Below are positions 7,702 to 15,403 of a stretch of DNA of 40,347 nucleotides, piece after piece. The stretch covers positions 1 to 40,347 of the forward strand of contig UQQL01000010.1 in the NCBI GenBank assembly GCA_900543275.1, given 5' to 3'. The stretch is from an uncultured Collinsella sp. Lineage in GTDB: Bacteria; Actinomycetota; Coriobacteriia; Coriobacteriales; Coriobacteriaceae. A program made the translations under genes and the position numbers. How positions within the stretch are numbered: the first letter of the stretch is position 1; each line of letters starts with the position of its first letter. The notes beneath the pieces are model-generated. The model was not told the DNA's origin and searched no databases. It saw only the letters and a program-made list of their open reading frames with translations.

Positions 7702-8277
7702 ATGTCCACGTCACAAAGCCAGAAAAAAGAAGCCATCGCCCAGGCGGCTGAGCAGGAGCTCACATCGCTTGCGGTCCGTGGCGTGCGTATCGCGGGCAAC
7801 GCGTGCTCGCCGATCGTACTGGTCAAAGGCGATTTGGACGAGGCCGAACGTTTGGGTGGCGAGCTTGCCGCCGGCCCGGATGGCGCGGCGTTGCGCAAGG
7901 CGCTTGGGGCCATCGGCTACGCGCCCGAGGATTTTTGCGTGCTGGCAAGCGTCGCCGGCGCAGGCGACGGAGCGGTCGCGGTGGGCGAGACTCTGCCGTG
8001 CGACCTGTTCCGCGAGGCGCTGGAGGCTCTGGACCCCGAGGCGGTGCTGCTGCTCGACAACAGTGCGGCTGACGCCATGCGCGAGACCTATGCCGACATG
8101 CTCGTGGCGATCGATGACTTCGACACCGCCATGCTCAAGCCCGGCTTGGTCGCCCATGTGCAGGGCCGCCGCGTGCTCGCGCTCGACGGCTTTGAGGCGG
8201 CACTCACCGACAAGGCCGCTAAGCAGCGCATGTGGGCCTACATCAAGCAGCTGACTCCGGCGGCCGCGCCGCTGTAG
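7702..8277 (+). CDS. unknown protein, faint resemblance to uracil-DNA glycosylase superfamily fold
   Basis: I do not recognise this 191-residue protein with confidence. After a charged N-terminus it shows SPIVLVKGDLDEAERLGGEL, a helix with ALRKALGAIGYAPEDFCVLAS, and then FREALEALDPEAVLLLDNSAADAM. This order of elements (early loop, 'lone helix then VLAS strand', 'alpha then EAVLLL strand') recalls family 4/5-like UDG-superfamily proteins, but the catalytic and Fe-S cysteine motifs are absent. The start is ATG 7702 with GGAG five bases upstream. It is followed on the opposite strand by the sensor kinase. No membrane segment. Confidence 0.75.
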   Translation: MSTSQSQKKEAIAQAAEQELTSLAVRGVRIAGNACSPIVLVKGDLDEAERLGGELAAGPDGAALRKALGAIGYAPEDFCVLASVAGAGDGAVAVGETLPCDLFREALEALDPEAVLLLDNSAADAMRETYADMLVAIDDFDTAMLKPGLVAHVQGRRVLALDGFEAALTDKAAKQRMWAYIKQLTPAAAPL

Positions 8278-8351
8278 CGAGCCCGCGTCGACAAACGACC
8301 CCGAGCGGTCGAGCCGCACCCGCGGAACGCAAATCCGTCGCGTCCACGCCC

Positions 8352-9629
8352 TTACATCACGGCGCGCAGCTCAAACCGATCGCCGTTAATGCGGAACTGG
8401 CAGTTGCCGTTCATGCGCTCCACGGCAAGTTTGATGCTCTTGGTTCCAAAGCCGTGGCCCGCATGCCGGGTCACGGGCATGCCGTCGACCATGCGCGGCG
8501 CGCGGTCAAACGTGTTGGAAACTAACAGCAACAGCTGGCCGTCCTCAAGTCGCAGGTCAAGGTCGACGAATCGCTTTCCTTGGGGTGCGGCGCTTGCGGC
8601 GGTGATAGCGTTTTCCAAGGCATTTGAGAGCACGCTAAACAGGTCGGCGTCACCTACGTGGACGGTTTCGGGTACGGCGGCGCGCAGGTTGGCGGTAATG
8701 CCGTTTCTATTGATATCTGAGTTGAATGACGAAAGCGCGATGTTTACGGTCTCGTTGGCGCAGAAGCGGCGTACGGCGGTGCGGTCGCCGGCTTCGCAGA
8801 GTTCGTCGATGCGTTTGAGCGCCTCGTCGGTGTGGCCCTCCTCAATTAAAGCCGCCAGGCCGCGTAGGAAGTGGCGCATATCGTGGCGAAGAATCGACAG
8901 CTCGCGCCCAGATTGACGCCAAGCCTCGAGCTCTTTGATGGCGGCGCTGTCGCGGGTTTCGAGCATCCAACGCTCTCGCTCGGCGGTTTCCTTTTCTTCG
9001 TATTCGCGCAGGTAAACGGCAAGAAACATAAGATAGAAGGCACAGAGCGCAAATGCCAAAAGCTCAACCGTCACCACCGAGCCCGAGTGGAACAGCGCGG
9101 TGTAGACGTTGGTGGCATAGTCAAAGACGTAATAGACGAGCGGCAGGATTAATAGGATGCCCAGCTCGGTGGGGCTTTTAATCGCCAGGCGGGGTCCAAT
9201 GTCGCCGGCCCAATGCAGCAGGACGGCAAAGACGCCGAGCGTGGTCGCGATGCGCGCCAGATAGTACGCGATCTGCGAATCGGTTGCGGCAAAGGCGGCG
9301 ATGCCCATCCAGTTGCTGAACTGACAGCTCAGATAGGCGCTGGTGACGCCCAATGCCGCGAGCAGCGGGCTCAGACGGTAGCGCGCACACAGGTAGACGG
9401 TAAGCGGCAGGTGCACGACGAGCGGATAGACCTGACGGGCAAAAAGCTTTCCGCCAACGACATTGGCGATCGAAAAGGCAGCGCCGGTTGCGGCTCCGAC
9501 CCCCACCAACTCGAGTGCATGGCGTCGATTGATTTCGATACCGCACAGCGCCGCCGAGGCAAAGACGCCAAAGAGTAGCGTTGTGGCGTGGTGGATTGCC
9601 CAAAGGACCATTTCGACCGAGGAGATCAT
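8352..9629 (-). CDS. GHKL-type sensor histidine kinase, six or more membrane segments
   Basis: This 425-residue protein has an N-terminal membrane half (about residues 5-210, multiple hydrophobic spans), a short coiled coil (EYEEKETAERERWMLE), then a dimerisation helix with the phospho-acceptor motif ILRHDMRHFLRGL near residue 249. The ATPase part has an N-box (VLSNALENAI) and a G-box (HAGHGFGTKSIKLAVERM), as in AgrC/VirS-type kinases that sense peptides. It probably phosphorylates the LytTR regulator encoded just upstream; its ATG overlaps that gene's TGA (TGATG), so the two are translationally coupled. No processing gene or signal-peptide precursor is visible beside it, so the ligand is unknown. 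Confidence 0.92.
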   Translation of the reverse strand: MISSVEMVLWAIHHATTLLFGVFASAALCGIEINRRHALELVGVGAATGAAFSIANVVGGKLFARQVYPLVVHLPLTVYLCARYRLSPLLAALGVTSAYLSCQFSNWMGIAAFAATDSQIAYYLARIATTLGVFAVLLHWAGDIGPRLAIKSPTELGILLILPLVYYVFDYATNVYTALFHSGSVVTVELLAFALCAFYLMFLAVYLREYEEKETAERERWMLETRDSAAIKELEAWRQSGRELSILRHDMRHFLRGLAALIEEGHTDEALKRIDELCEAGDRTAVRRFCANETVNIALSSFNSDINRNGITANLRAAVPETVHVGDADLFSVLSNALENAITAASAAPQGKRFVDLDLRLEDGQLLLLVSNTFDRAPRMVDGMPVTRHAGHGFGTKSIKLAVERMNGNCQFRINGDRFELRAVM

Positions 9630-10351
9630 CAGCGCCTCCCGCCCTCAAAGCGCACCGCAAAGTAGGCGTCTTGGAACCCCTGCTTGCTGCTGCGCGACAG
9701 CGGAATGCACGCGCCGGAGCGCATGACGATGTCCGTGCGATCGAAGTGGTCGATGTTGCGCAAGTTGACCTGGTAGCTACGGTGGCATTTAAAGAAGGTG
9801 GCATTTTGCGCCAAACGGTCCTCGACGCTGCGGAACGACTCGAGTGCCTCGATATCGCGTCCGTCGCGCAGGTGGAAGACCACGTGCTTGTTGCGCGCCT
9901 CGGCATATTCGATGTCGGACAGGCGCAGGGCGTGGTAGCCAAAGGACGTTTTGATCACGAGCTCGTCGGTTGCCGCCGGGCGCATGCTCGAAAGTTCGTC
10001 GAGTAACTGCGCCAGGCGTTCGTACGTTACGGGCTTGAGCAGATAGTCGAAGGCGCGGACCTCGTAGGACTCCAGTGCAAACTCGGGCGACGAGGTAAGG
10101 AACACCAGGCGCACGGCGGTGTCGGCCTGGCGCAATTCGCGTGCGGTGTCCATGCCGTTGACGAGCGGCATGATCATGTCGAGCAGGATGATGTCGGCGC
10201 GCGACGCGGCATGGCGCGCCAGCAGGTCCTCGCCGCGCGTGACGAGCGCAACATCGACCGCCGTGCCCGTCTCGATCGACCAACGGTCGATCATCCGGTG
10301 CAGTCTATCTAGAAAAGCGACGTCATCGTCGCAGGCAATAATCTTGAGCAT
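9629..10351 (-). CDS. LytTR-family response regulator
   Basis: This 240-residue protein combines a receiver domain (residues 1-120; acidic pocket CDDD at 7-10, phospho-acceptor Asp58 in IILLDMIMP, then LTSS and a conserved K in LLKPVTYERL) with a C-terminal LytTR DNA-binding domain (about 140-235, with IEYAEARNKHVVFHLRDG and FFKCHRSYQVNLRNI). LytTR regulators bind paired 9-bp direct repeats and usually control virulence, competence or quorum genes. ATG 10351 has AAGGGGG upstream and gives a standard receiver start; the frame runs back to 10399 without a ribosome site. The gene overlaps the kinase gene by one base. Confidence 0.94.
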   Translation of the reverse strand: MLKIIACDDDVAFLDRLHRMIDRWSIETGTAVDVALVTRGEDLLARHAASRADIILLDMIMPLVNGMDTARELRQADTAVRLVFLTSSPEFALESYEVRAFDYLLKPVTYERLAQLLDELSSMRPAATDELVIKTSFGYHALRLSDIEYAEARNKHVVFHLRDGRDIEALESFRSVEDRLAQNATFFKCHRSYQVNLRNIDHFDRTDIVMRSGACIPLSRSSKQGFQDAYFAVRFEGGRR

Positions 10352-10558
10352 TCTGAGCCCCCTTAGTAGTTCGATTTTGCCACATTGGGCGCGGACCACT
10401 CGCGGGGGAGCGCCCGTTCGTGCCTCACGGTGCGCAACTCGCGCCGAGCGGTATTGCGGTGGCGAAAGATGCCTCCTGCGCTATCGAGAGCTCGGCTATC
10501 CTCAGCTTGCCAGTTCGAATATGGACTTGCCGCATGGTCGAATCTTTATTTCAACTTT
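10352..10558. other. divergent intergenic region, left part
   Basis: This stretch separates the LytTR gene from the nad operator. I see no gene, no obvious LytTR direct repeats and no strong promoter for the leftward operon. Confidence 0.4.
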
Positions 10559-10602
10559 ACACCTAGGTTTACAGCTGTCTTGTCAGCTGTAAACCTAGGT
10601 GT
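10559..10602. promoter_or_regulatory. 44-bp perfect palindrome, probable NiaR operator of the nad operon
   Basis: Two perfect 19-bp arms (ACACCTAGGTTTACAGCTG and its reverse complement) flank a 6-base spacer TCTTGT. The palindrome lies directly on the promoter: TTGTCA (-35, 10580-10585) starts in the spacer and the right arm fills the 17-bp gap to CATACT (-10). A repressor here would block RNA polymerase. The last gene of the operon is niaR, whose known role is niacin-dependent repression of NAD synthesis genes, so NiaR is the obvious ligand. The alternative is an RNA hairpin, but it lies upstream of the predicted start of transcription. Confidence 0.8.
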
Positions 10603-10608
10603 CATACT
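10580..10608 (+). promoter_or_regulatory. sigma-70 type promoter of nadABC-niaR
   Basis: TTGTCA at 10580-10585, exactly 17 bp, then CATACT at 10603-10608. Transcription would start near 10615, giving a leader of about 29 bases before the nadA ATG at 10644. Confidence 0.65.
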
Positions 10609-10643
10609 AAAGCCCCAAGATTCGCCAAAAGAGAGGGGCCTTG

Positions 10644-11669
10644 ATGGCACAGAGCGCGAACATGGATGCGTCGGAGCTTGCACGCGACATTGCGGCCGGC
10701 CTGGCATCGGCAACGACGGCAACGGAGCGCGCGGCATTGGTGCCCGCAGAGCTCGTCGAGGCCATTCAGCAACTTAAAACCCAGCGCGACGCGGTGATCC
10801 TGGCGCACTATTACGTGGCGCCCGAGGTCCAGGCTGTGGCCGATTACGTCGGCGACAGCTTCTACCTGGCTAAGCTCGCCAAGAGCCTGCCGCAGCAGAC
10901 CATCGTGCTGTGCGGCGTGGAGTTTATGGGCGAGAGCGCCAAGCTGCTCAACCCCACCAAGACCGTGCTGCTGCCCGAGCCGGGCGCGGACTGTCCCATG
11001 GCGCACATGGTCAAGCGCGAGACGGTCGATGCGGCGCGCGCCGAGTACGGCGACGACCTGGCCGTGGTCTGCTACGTCAACTCCACGGTCGAGATCAAGA
11101 GCTGGAGCGACGTGTGCGTCACCAGCTCCAACGCCGTCAAGATCGTGTCCGAGCTGCCGCAGCAGCATATCCTGTTCATTCCCGACCAAAACCTCGGCCG
11201 CTTCGTAGCCGAGCAGGTGCCGCAAAAGCACGTCATTCTCAACAACGGCTACTGCCCGCGCCATCACATCATCACCGTCGAGCAGATCGTCGACGCGACG
11301 GAGGCCCACCCCGACGCGCTCGTGCTGGCGCACCCCGAGTGCAAGGCCGACGTCCTGGCCGAGGCCGACTACATCGGCTCCACCGCCGGCATCATCAAGT
11401 ATGCCGAGGAGTCCGACGCGAGCGAGTTCATTATCGTGACGGTTCGCGGCGTGCTCTACGAGCTCGAGCGCCGCTGCCAGGGCACCGGCAAGAAGTTCTA
11501 CTTCCCCGCGGTGCAGCCCACCTGCGTCAACATGGACCTCATCACGCTCGAAAAGCTCGTGCGCTGCCTGGAGACGGGCGAGGGCGAGGTGCAGATCGGC
11601 GTCTCGGACGAGGCGGCAGACCAGGCCAAGCTCACGCTCGACCGCATGCTCGAGTACGCAGCACGCTAG
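10644..11669 (+). CDS. nadA: quinolinate synthase NadA
   Basis: NadA condenses iminoaspartate with dihydroxyacetone phosphate to quinolinate using a [4Fe-4S] cluster. The 341-residue protein shows AHYYVAPEVQAVADYVGDS, CGVEFMGESAKLL, HPECKADVL and PTCVNMDLITLEK. The likely cluster ligands are Cys90, Cys233 and Cys294, one in each of these three motifs. GAGGGG lies five bases before ATG 10644; a TTG three bases earlier is the only rival. First gene of the operon, followed after 55 bp by nadB with a hairpin between them. NadB supplies its substrate. Confidence 0.96.
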   Translation: MAQSANMDASELARDIAAGLASATTATERAALVPAELVEAIQQLKTQRDAVILAHYYVAPEVQAVADYVGDSFYLAKLAKSLPQQTIVLCGVEFMGESAKLLNPTKTVLLPEPGADCPMAHMVKRETVDAARAEYGDDLAVVCYVNSTVEIKSWSDVCVTSSNAVKIVSELPQQHILFIPDQNLGRFVAEQVPQKHVILNNGYCPRHHIITVEQIVDATEAHPDALVLAHPECKADVLAEADYIGSTAGIIKYAEESDASEFIIVTVRGVLYELERRCQGTGKKFYFPAVQPTCVNMDLITLEKLVRCLETGEGEVQIGVSDEAADQAKLTLDRMLEYAAR

Positions 11670-11672
11670 AAC

Positions 11673-11707
11673 AATGTGGCATGAGGGACGGTCCCTTATG
11701 CCACATT
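11673..11707. repeat. hairpin between nadA and nadB
   Basis: AATGTGGCATGAGGGA and TCCCTTATGCCACATT form a 16-bp stem with one G-U pair around a CGG loop. It follows the nadA stop by three bases and ends 17 bp before the nadB GTG. No T-run follows, so it is not a standard terminator. It could stabilise or tune the nadA/nadB messages, or be a dispersed palindrome that landed in the operon; it carries the AGGGAC/GTCCCT word seen in other hairpins here. Confidence 0.75.
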
Positions 11708-11724
11708 CAAGGGAGAGGATTCCT

Positions 11725-13101
11725 GTGGAAACCAAGCAATACCCCGATATGGAGTGCGACGTCGTCATTGCCGGCTGCGGCGTGGCGGGTCTGTACGCGG
11801 CCCTCAATCTGCCGACGAGCACGCGCGTGATCATGCTCTCCAAGGGCGCGGTCGATGAGTGCGATTCGATGCTCGCGCAGGGCGGCATTTGCGTGCTGCC
11901 CGAAGGCTCGGACTATGATGCCTTCTTTGAGGACACCATGCACGCCGGCCACTACGAGAACCGCCGCGAGAGCGTCGACATCATGATTCGCTCGAGCCGC
12001 TCGGTCATCAACGACCTGCTAGCGATGGGCGTGGATTTTGAGCGCAAGGCCGACGGCAGCCTCAATTTTACCCGCGAGGGCGCGCACAGCCGTCCGCGCA
12101 TTGCCTTCCATGCCGACATTACGGGCAAGGAGATCACGACCAAGCTGCTCCAGGCCGTTCGCAAGCTGGACAACGTGCAGATTTTGGAGCACGTGGCCAT
12201 GACCGACATCCTGACGGGCGAGCGTGACGGCGCCACGGTGTGTGCCGGTGTCGTCGCCGTTCCCGTGGACGAGGACAACTCGGTTCGTCCCGCCGACGAG
12301 CTGACAAATGCCGCCGAGGGCGTGCATGCCGGCGAGCCGTTTAAGATCCATGCCCGCCACACGCTGTGGGCAACGGGCGGCATCGGCGGCGTATACGACC
12401 ATTCGACCAACTACCCGCAGCTCACGGGCGATGCCTGCTACATTGCTCAGGAGCATGGCATTAAGATGGAGCACCTGGACTACGTGCAGATCCATCCCAC
12501 GGGTCTGTTCTCGCCGCAGCCGGGTCGCACGTTCCTGATCAGCGAGAGCTGCCGCGGCGAGGGCGCGATTTTGCTCAACGCCGCCGGCGAGCGTTTTACC
12601 GACGAGCTTCAGCCGCGCGACGTGGTCGCCGCCGCTATTCGCGAGCAGATGAAGCAGGACGGCACCGAGCACGAGTGGCTGAGCTTTGCCCCCGTCGAGC
12701 GCGATGTGGTGACCGGGCACTTTGCCAATATCCGCGCGCGCTGCCTTGAGGACGGTCGCGACATCCTGGACGAGCCCATCCCCGTCACGCCCACGCAGCA
12801 CTACTTTATGGGCGGCGTGTGGGTCGACAAGGACGGCCGCACCTCGATGCCCGAGCTCTACGCCGCGGGCGAGACGGCTTGCAACGGCGTTCACGGCAAG
12901 AACCGCCTTGCATCAAACAGCCTGCTCGAGGCGCTGGTCTGGGGTCGTCGCGCCGCGTGGTACATGCGCACCGGCGAGTCGCTCGCCGTGGAGCAGGCGG
13001 GCGAGCCCGCGCTCGACGGGCGTCATCGCGCCCTGAGCGCCGACTCCCTGGCAATCGATGATTTGGCCCGTGCCGCCGGCACGCAGGCCGTGGAGGAGTA
13101 G
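11725..13101 (+). CDS. nadB: L-aspartate oxidase NadB
   Basis: NadB oxidises L-aspartate to iminoaspartate with FAD; anaerobes use fumarate as acceptor. The 458-residue protein starts with a Rossmann FAD motif (DVVIAGCGVAGLYAALNLP), then the family signatures LAQGGICV, REGAHSRPRI, WATGGIGGVYDHSTNYPQLTGD, SESCRGEGAILLNAAGERF and, near the end, GETACNGVHGKNRLASNSLLEALVWGRRAA. It is shorter than the E. coli enzyme, lacking much of the C-terminal helical domain, as in many anaerobes. I start at GTG 11725 because GGGAGAGG is six bases upstream; an ATG at 11674 is in frame but lies inside the hairpin. nadC follows after three bases. Confidence 0.93.
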   Translation: METKQYPDMECDVVIAGCGVAGLYAALNLPTSTRVIMLSKGAVDECDSMLAQGGICVLPEGSDYDAFFEDTMHAGHYENRRESVDIMIRSSRSVINDLLAMGVDFERKADGSLNFTREGAHSRPRIAFHADITGKEITTKLLQAVRKLDNVQILEHVAMTDILTGERDGATVCAGVVAVPVDEDNSVRPADELTNAAEGVHAGEPFKIHARHTLWATGGIGGVYDHSTNYPQLTGDACYIAQEHGIKMEHLDYVQIHPTGLFSPQPGRTFLISESCRGEGAILLNAAGERFTDELQPRDVVAAAIREQMKQDGTEHEWLSFAPVERDVVTGHFANIRARCLEDGRDILDEPIPVTPTQHYFMGGVWVDKDGRTSMPELYAAGETACNGVHGKNRLASNSLLEALVWGRRAAWYMRTGESLAVEQAGEPALDGRHRALSADSLAIDDLARAAGTQAVEE

Positions 13102-13104
13102 ACC

Positions 13105-13965
13105 ATGAATCCCATTACCATGAAGCTCGTCGTCGATGATCTGATTCTGCAGGCTCTACGCGAGGACATTACGTTTGAGGACGTGAGCACGGCGAGCGTG
13201 TGCCCCACGGCGCGCCCCGCCACGGTGGAGCTCATCGCCAAGGCCGATGGCATCATCGCGGGCTTGGATGTGTTCGCCCGCACCTTTGAGCTGCTGGATT
13301 CGCAGAGCTCGGTGCTGTTTGATGTTGCCGACGGTGACGAGGTGCACGCCGGCGACCACGTGGGCCAGGTGCGCGGCGATGCGCGCGTGCTGCTTTCGGG
13401 CGAGCGCGTGGCGCTCAACTACCTGCAGCGCATGAGCGGTATCGCTACCTATACGCACAGAATGGCAGCGGCGCTCGAGGGTACCAAGACCGTGCTTGTC
13501 GACACACGCAAGACCACGCCGGGCATGCGCGTTTTCGAGAAGGCGGCGGTTGAGATCGGCGGCGGCAGCAACCATCGCTACAACCTGTCGACGGCCGTCA
13601 TGCTCAAGGACAACCACATCGACGCCGCCGGTGGCGTGGCGCGCGCGATTGAGATGGCGCGCGCCCATGCATCGTTTACCACGACGGTCGAGATCGAGTG
13701 CGAGAACCTGGACATGGTGCGCGAGGCCGTGGAAGCCGGCGCCGACATCATCATGTTCGACAACATGACCCACGACGACATGGCCGCCGCTATCGAGCTT
13801 ATCGCCGGTCGCGCCAAGACTGAGTGTTCGGGCAATGTGGACGCCAGCAATATTCGCGCCCTGGCCGATCTGGGCGTCGACTTTATTAGCTCGGGCGCGC
13901 TGACACACTCCGCCCCGATCCTCGACCTCTCGCTTAAGCACCTGCGTCTGCTGGACGGTAAATAA
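13105..13965 (+). CDS. nadC: nicotinate-nucleotide pyrophosphorylase (carboxylating) NadC
   Basis: NadC converts quinolinate and PRPP to nicotinate mononucleotide and CO2. The 286-residue protein has the family order: N-terminal ALREDITFEDVSTASV, a biotin-lipoyl-like small domain (AKADGIIAGLDV), ALNYLQRMSGIATYT, DTRKTTPGMRVFEKAAVEIGGGSNHRYNL with the PRPP/quinolinate binding residues, KDNHI, and the barrel segments EIECENLDMV and ADIIMFDNM, ending with SSGALTHSAPILDLSLK. GGAGGAG lies before ATG 13105. It overlaps niaR by one base (TAATG). Confidence 0.97.
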   Translation: MNPITMKLVVDDLILQALREDITFEDVSTASVCPTARPATVELIAKADGIIAGLDVFARTFELLDSQSSVLFDVADGDEVHAGDHVGQVRGDARVLLSGERVALNYLQRMSGIATYTHRMAAALEGTKTVLVDTRKTTPGMRVFEKAAVEIGGGSNHRYNLSTAVMLKDNHIDAAGGVARAIEMARAHASFTTTVEIECENLDMVREAVEAGADIIMFDNMTHDDMAAAIELIAGRAKTECSGNVDASNIRALADLGVDFISSGALTHSAPILDLSLKHLRLLDGK

Positions 13966-14510
13966 TGAACGCCCGCGAGCGCCGTCGTGCCATCATGGGC
14001 GTGCTCGAGGGAGCCAGGGAGCCCGTTTCGGGCAGCGCACTTGCCCGCGAGGTTGGCGTGAGCCGCCAGGTCGTGGTTCAGGATATTGCCCTGTTGCGCG
14101 CCGATGGGCACGATGTCGTGGCAACCAACCGCGGCTACGTGCTGCAGGAGGCCCCCAGCAGCCCCGCCGTGCCCACGCGCTTGGTCAAGGTTCGCCACAG
14201 CGTGGAGCAGGCAGGCGATGAGCTCACGAGTATCGTCGACGCCGGCGGCGCCGTGCTCAACGTGATCGTCAATCACCGCGTGTACGGTAAGATCACGGCC
14301 GACCTGGACATTCGCAATCGTCGCGATGTTGAGCGCTACCTGCACGATATCGAGAGCGGCAAGAGCTTTCCACTACTAACGGTGACGAGCGGCTATCACT
14401 TCCACCGCATTGCGGCAGAGGATGAGCAAACCCTCGACGAGATCGAGGCCATACTCAAGGAGAAAGGCTATTTGGCAGACCTGATGCCCTACGAGGACGA
14501 TCTGTCGTAG
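13965..14510 (+). CDS. niaR: niacin-responsive transcriptional repressor NiaR (HTH + 3H domain)
   Basis: This 181-residue protein has an N-terminal HTH_11 winged helix (about 5-60, GSALAREVGVSRQVVVQDIALLRADG) and a C-terminal 3H domain. The metal-binding set known from the Thermotoga NiaR structure (His79, Glu87, His144, His146) appears here as His78, Glu86, His145 and His147, with another conserved His at 104 (VNHRVYGK). NiaR represses NAD synthesis and niacin uptake genes when nicotinate is bound. Translation is coupled to nadC. The perfect palindrome before nadA is the natural target, giving autoregulation of the whole operon. Confidence 0.93.
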   Translation: MNARERRRAIMGVLEGAREPVSGSALAREVGVSRQVVVQDIALLRADGHDVVATNRGYVLQEAPSSPAVPTRLVKVRHSVEQAGDELTSIVDAGGAVLNVIVNHRVYGKITADLDIRNRRDVERYLHDIESGKSFPLLTVTSGYHFHRIAAEDEQTLDEIEAILKEKGYLADLMPYEDDLS

Positions 14511-14520
14511 CCGATGCTGC

Positions 14521-14618
14521 AAACGTCCCTAAGCGGCAATCTGACGTTCAATCGTCGGTCGCGTACCAAAGTACGCTTCCCTCCTCTTTCACGTCACCTT
14601 GCTCGCTTAGGGACGTTT
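14521..14618. repeat. 98-bp nested palindromic element downstream of niaR
   Basis: Perfect 15-bp arms (AAACGTCCCTAAGCG at 14521-14535; reverse complement at 14604-14618) enclose further paired blocks in register: GCAA/TTGC, TGACGT (14542-14547)/ACGTCA (14591-14596), and a central GCGTAC-CAAA-GTACGC hairpin (14561-14576). The whole folds as one rod with a tetraloop. It contains the GTCCC/GGGAC word shared with other hairpins in this window. It has no coding potential I can support. Confidence 0.8.
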
Positions 14619-14663
14619 TCGCTGACGTGAGCTCAACCTGCGATGGTGCCTAATTGGTTATCC

Positions 14664-14713
14664 GCACAAAAAAGGAGGCCTCCGCGGCGATGCGGAGGCC
14701 TCCTTTTTTGTGC
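14664..14713. terminator. bidirectional terminator between niaR and ferredoxin
   Basis: Perfect 22-bp arms (14664-14685 and 14692-14713) around a 6-base loop; the stem core GGAGGCCTCCGC is flanked by A6 on one side and T6 on the other. It serves niaR on the plus strand and the ferredoxin gene on the minus strand. Confidence 0.93.
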
Positions 14714-14748
14714 ACGGTGTACTTTTGAGTGTGCAAGTGCGGGAGTTG

Positions 14749-14934
14749 TTACTCCTCGACGATCTCGGTGATCGCGCCAGCGGGGCAAGCGTCCTGGCAA
14801 GCGCCACAGGCGACGCAGGAGTCCTCGTCAGCGACGGTGGCGACGTCCTGGAGCTCCAGAACGCCAGCGGGGCAGGAGTCGACGCAAACGCCACAAGCGA
14901 TGCACTCGTCGGCATCAATTACGGGATGAGCCAT
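14749..14934 (-). CDS. 2[4Fe-4S] ferredoxin
   Basis: This 61-residue protein is a small clostridial-type ferredoxin. Two cluster-binding motifs, CIACGVCVDSCP and CVACGACQDACP, are placed in pseudo-symmetric halves, and each ends with PAG as in the family. It carries low-potential electrons between, for example, pyruvate:ferredoxin oxidoreductase and hydrogenases. I use ATG 14934 (MAHPVIDADE), with AGAGGA upstream; the frame runs to 15000 but the extra residues are not ferredoxin-like. Single gene with its own terminator. Confidence 0.96.
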   Translation of the reverse strand: MAHPVIDADECIACGVCVDSCPAGVLELQDVATVADEDSCVACGACQDACPAGAITEIVEE

Positions 14935-15403
14935 GGTAGTTTCCTCTCTGTTGACCGACGCTACAGGCGATGCGCGTCGGTTTGATTCGGGCAAAAACAT
15001 ACCACGGGAGCGACCGTTTGCAATACCCTCTGACCGGCATCTTCATACCGTTCGCCGAGTATGCCACGGCTTACTAAAAAACATGCAGGTGAGGCCGTTG
15101 AGCTGCGCAAATGTTAGCTACAGGTGACTTGAAATATAGGGCGATTGAGCGTGTTTGCGGAAACCGCATCCCGTAATCCACGTCCAAAACGGGACACGGT
15201 TTCCGGTTGGACCGCCCGGCGGAAACTGCGTCCCGGAATTTACGCTCAGACTGGGTCGCGCTTCCCCCGGGGTCGCTCCAAGGCCCCCTGTACGGCTTCA
15301 GGCTCACACCTCAGTCAACTCTACATAGATCTCAATAGATCTGCCGAGAACTCAAACAGTGCATCTACCTGCACATTTGAGAACCTAAACTCTCAGAGAT
15401 AAG
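14935..15403. other. long intergenic region between ferredoxin and dnaK
   Basis: No gene is supported. 14935-15150 holds the ferredoxin leader and nothing else I can name. 15159-15266 holds the second alternating 14-mer array. At 15325-15342 ATAGATCT occurs twice with a two-base gap, a 10-bp period. At 15350-15381 an imperfect inverted repeat has arms CTCAAA-CA-GTGCA and TGCAC-A-TTTGAG. Confidence 0.55.
15159..15266. repeat. alternating inverted 14-mer array, locus 2 (4 units)
   Basis: Units lie at 15159-15172 (-), 15191-15204 (+), 15221-15234 (-) and 15253-15266 (+). Start-to-start distances are 32, 30 and 32 bp, the same alternation of spacing as at locus 1. The last unit (GGGTCGCGCTTCCC) is the most diverged. 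The array ends about 140 bp upstream of the dnaK promoter motif. Confidence 0.8.

Noticed and set aside
8352..10351. Complete agr-type quorum system
   Set aside because: Kinase and LytTR regulator are present, but no AgrB-like protease or peptide precursor gene is next to them.
11674..11724. Longer NadB start at ATG 11674
   Set aside because: That ATG lies in the hairpin without a ribosome site; GTG 11725 has a strong one and gives the normal NadB N-terminus.
14521..14713. Riboswitch between niaR and ferredoxin
   Set aside because: It lies at gene 3' ends on both strands, not in a leader, and matches no riboswitch class I know.
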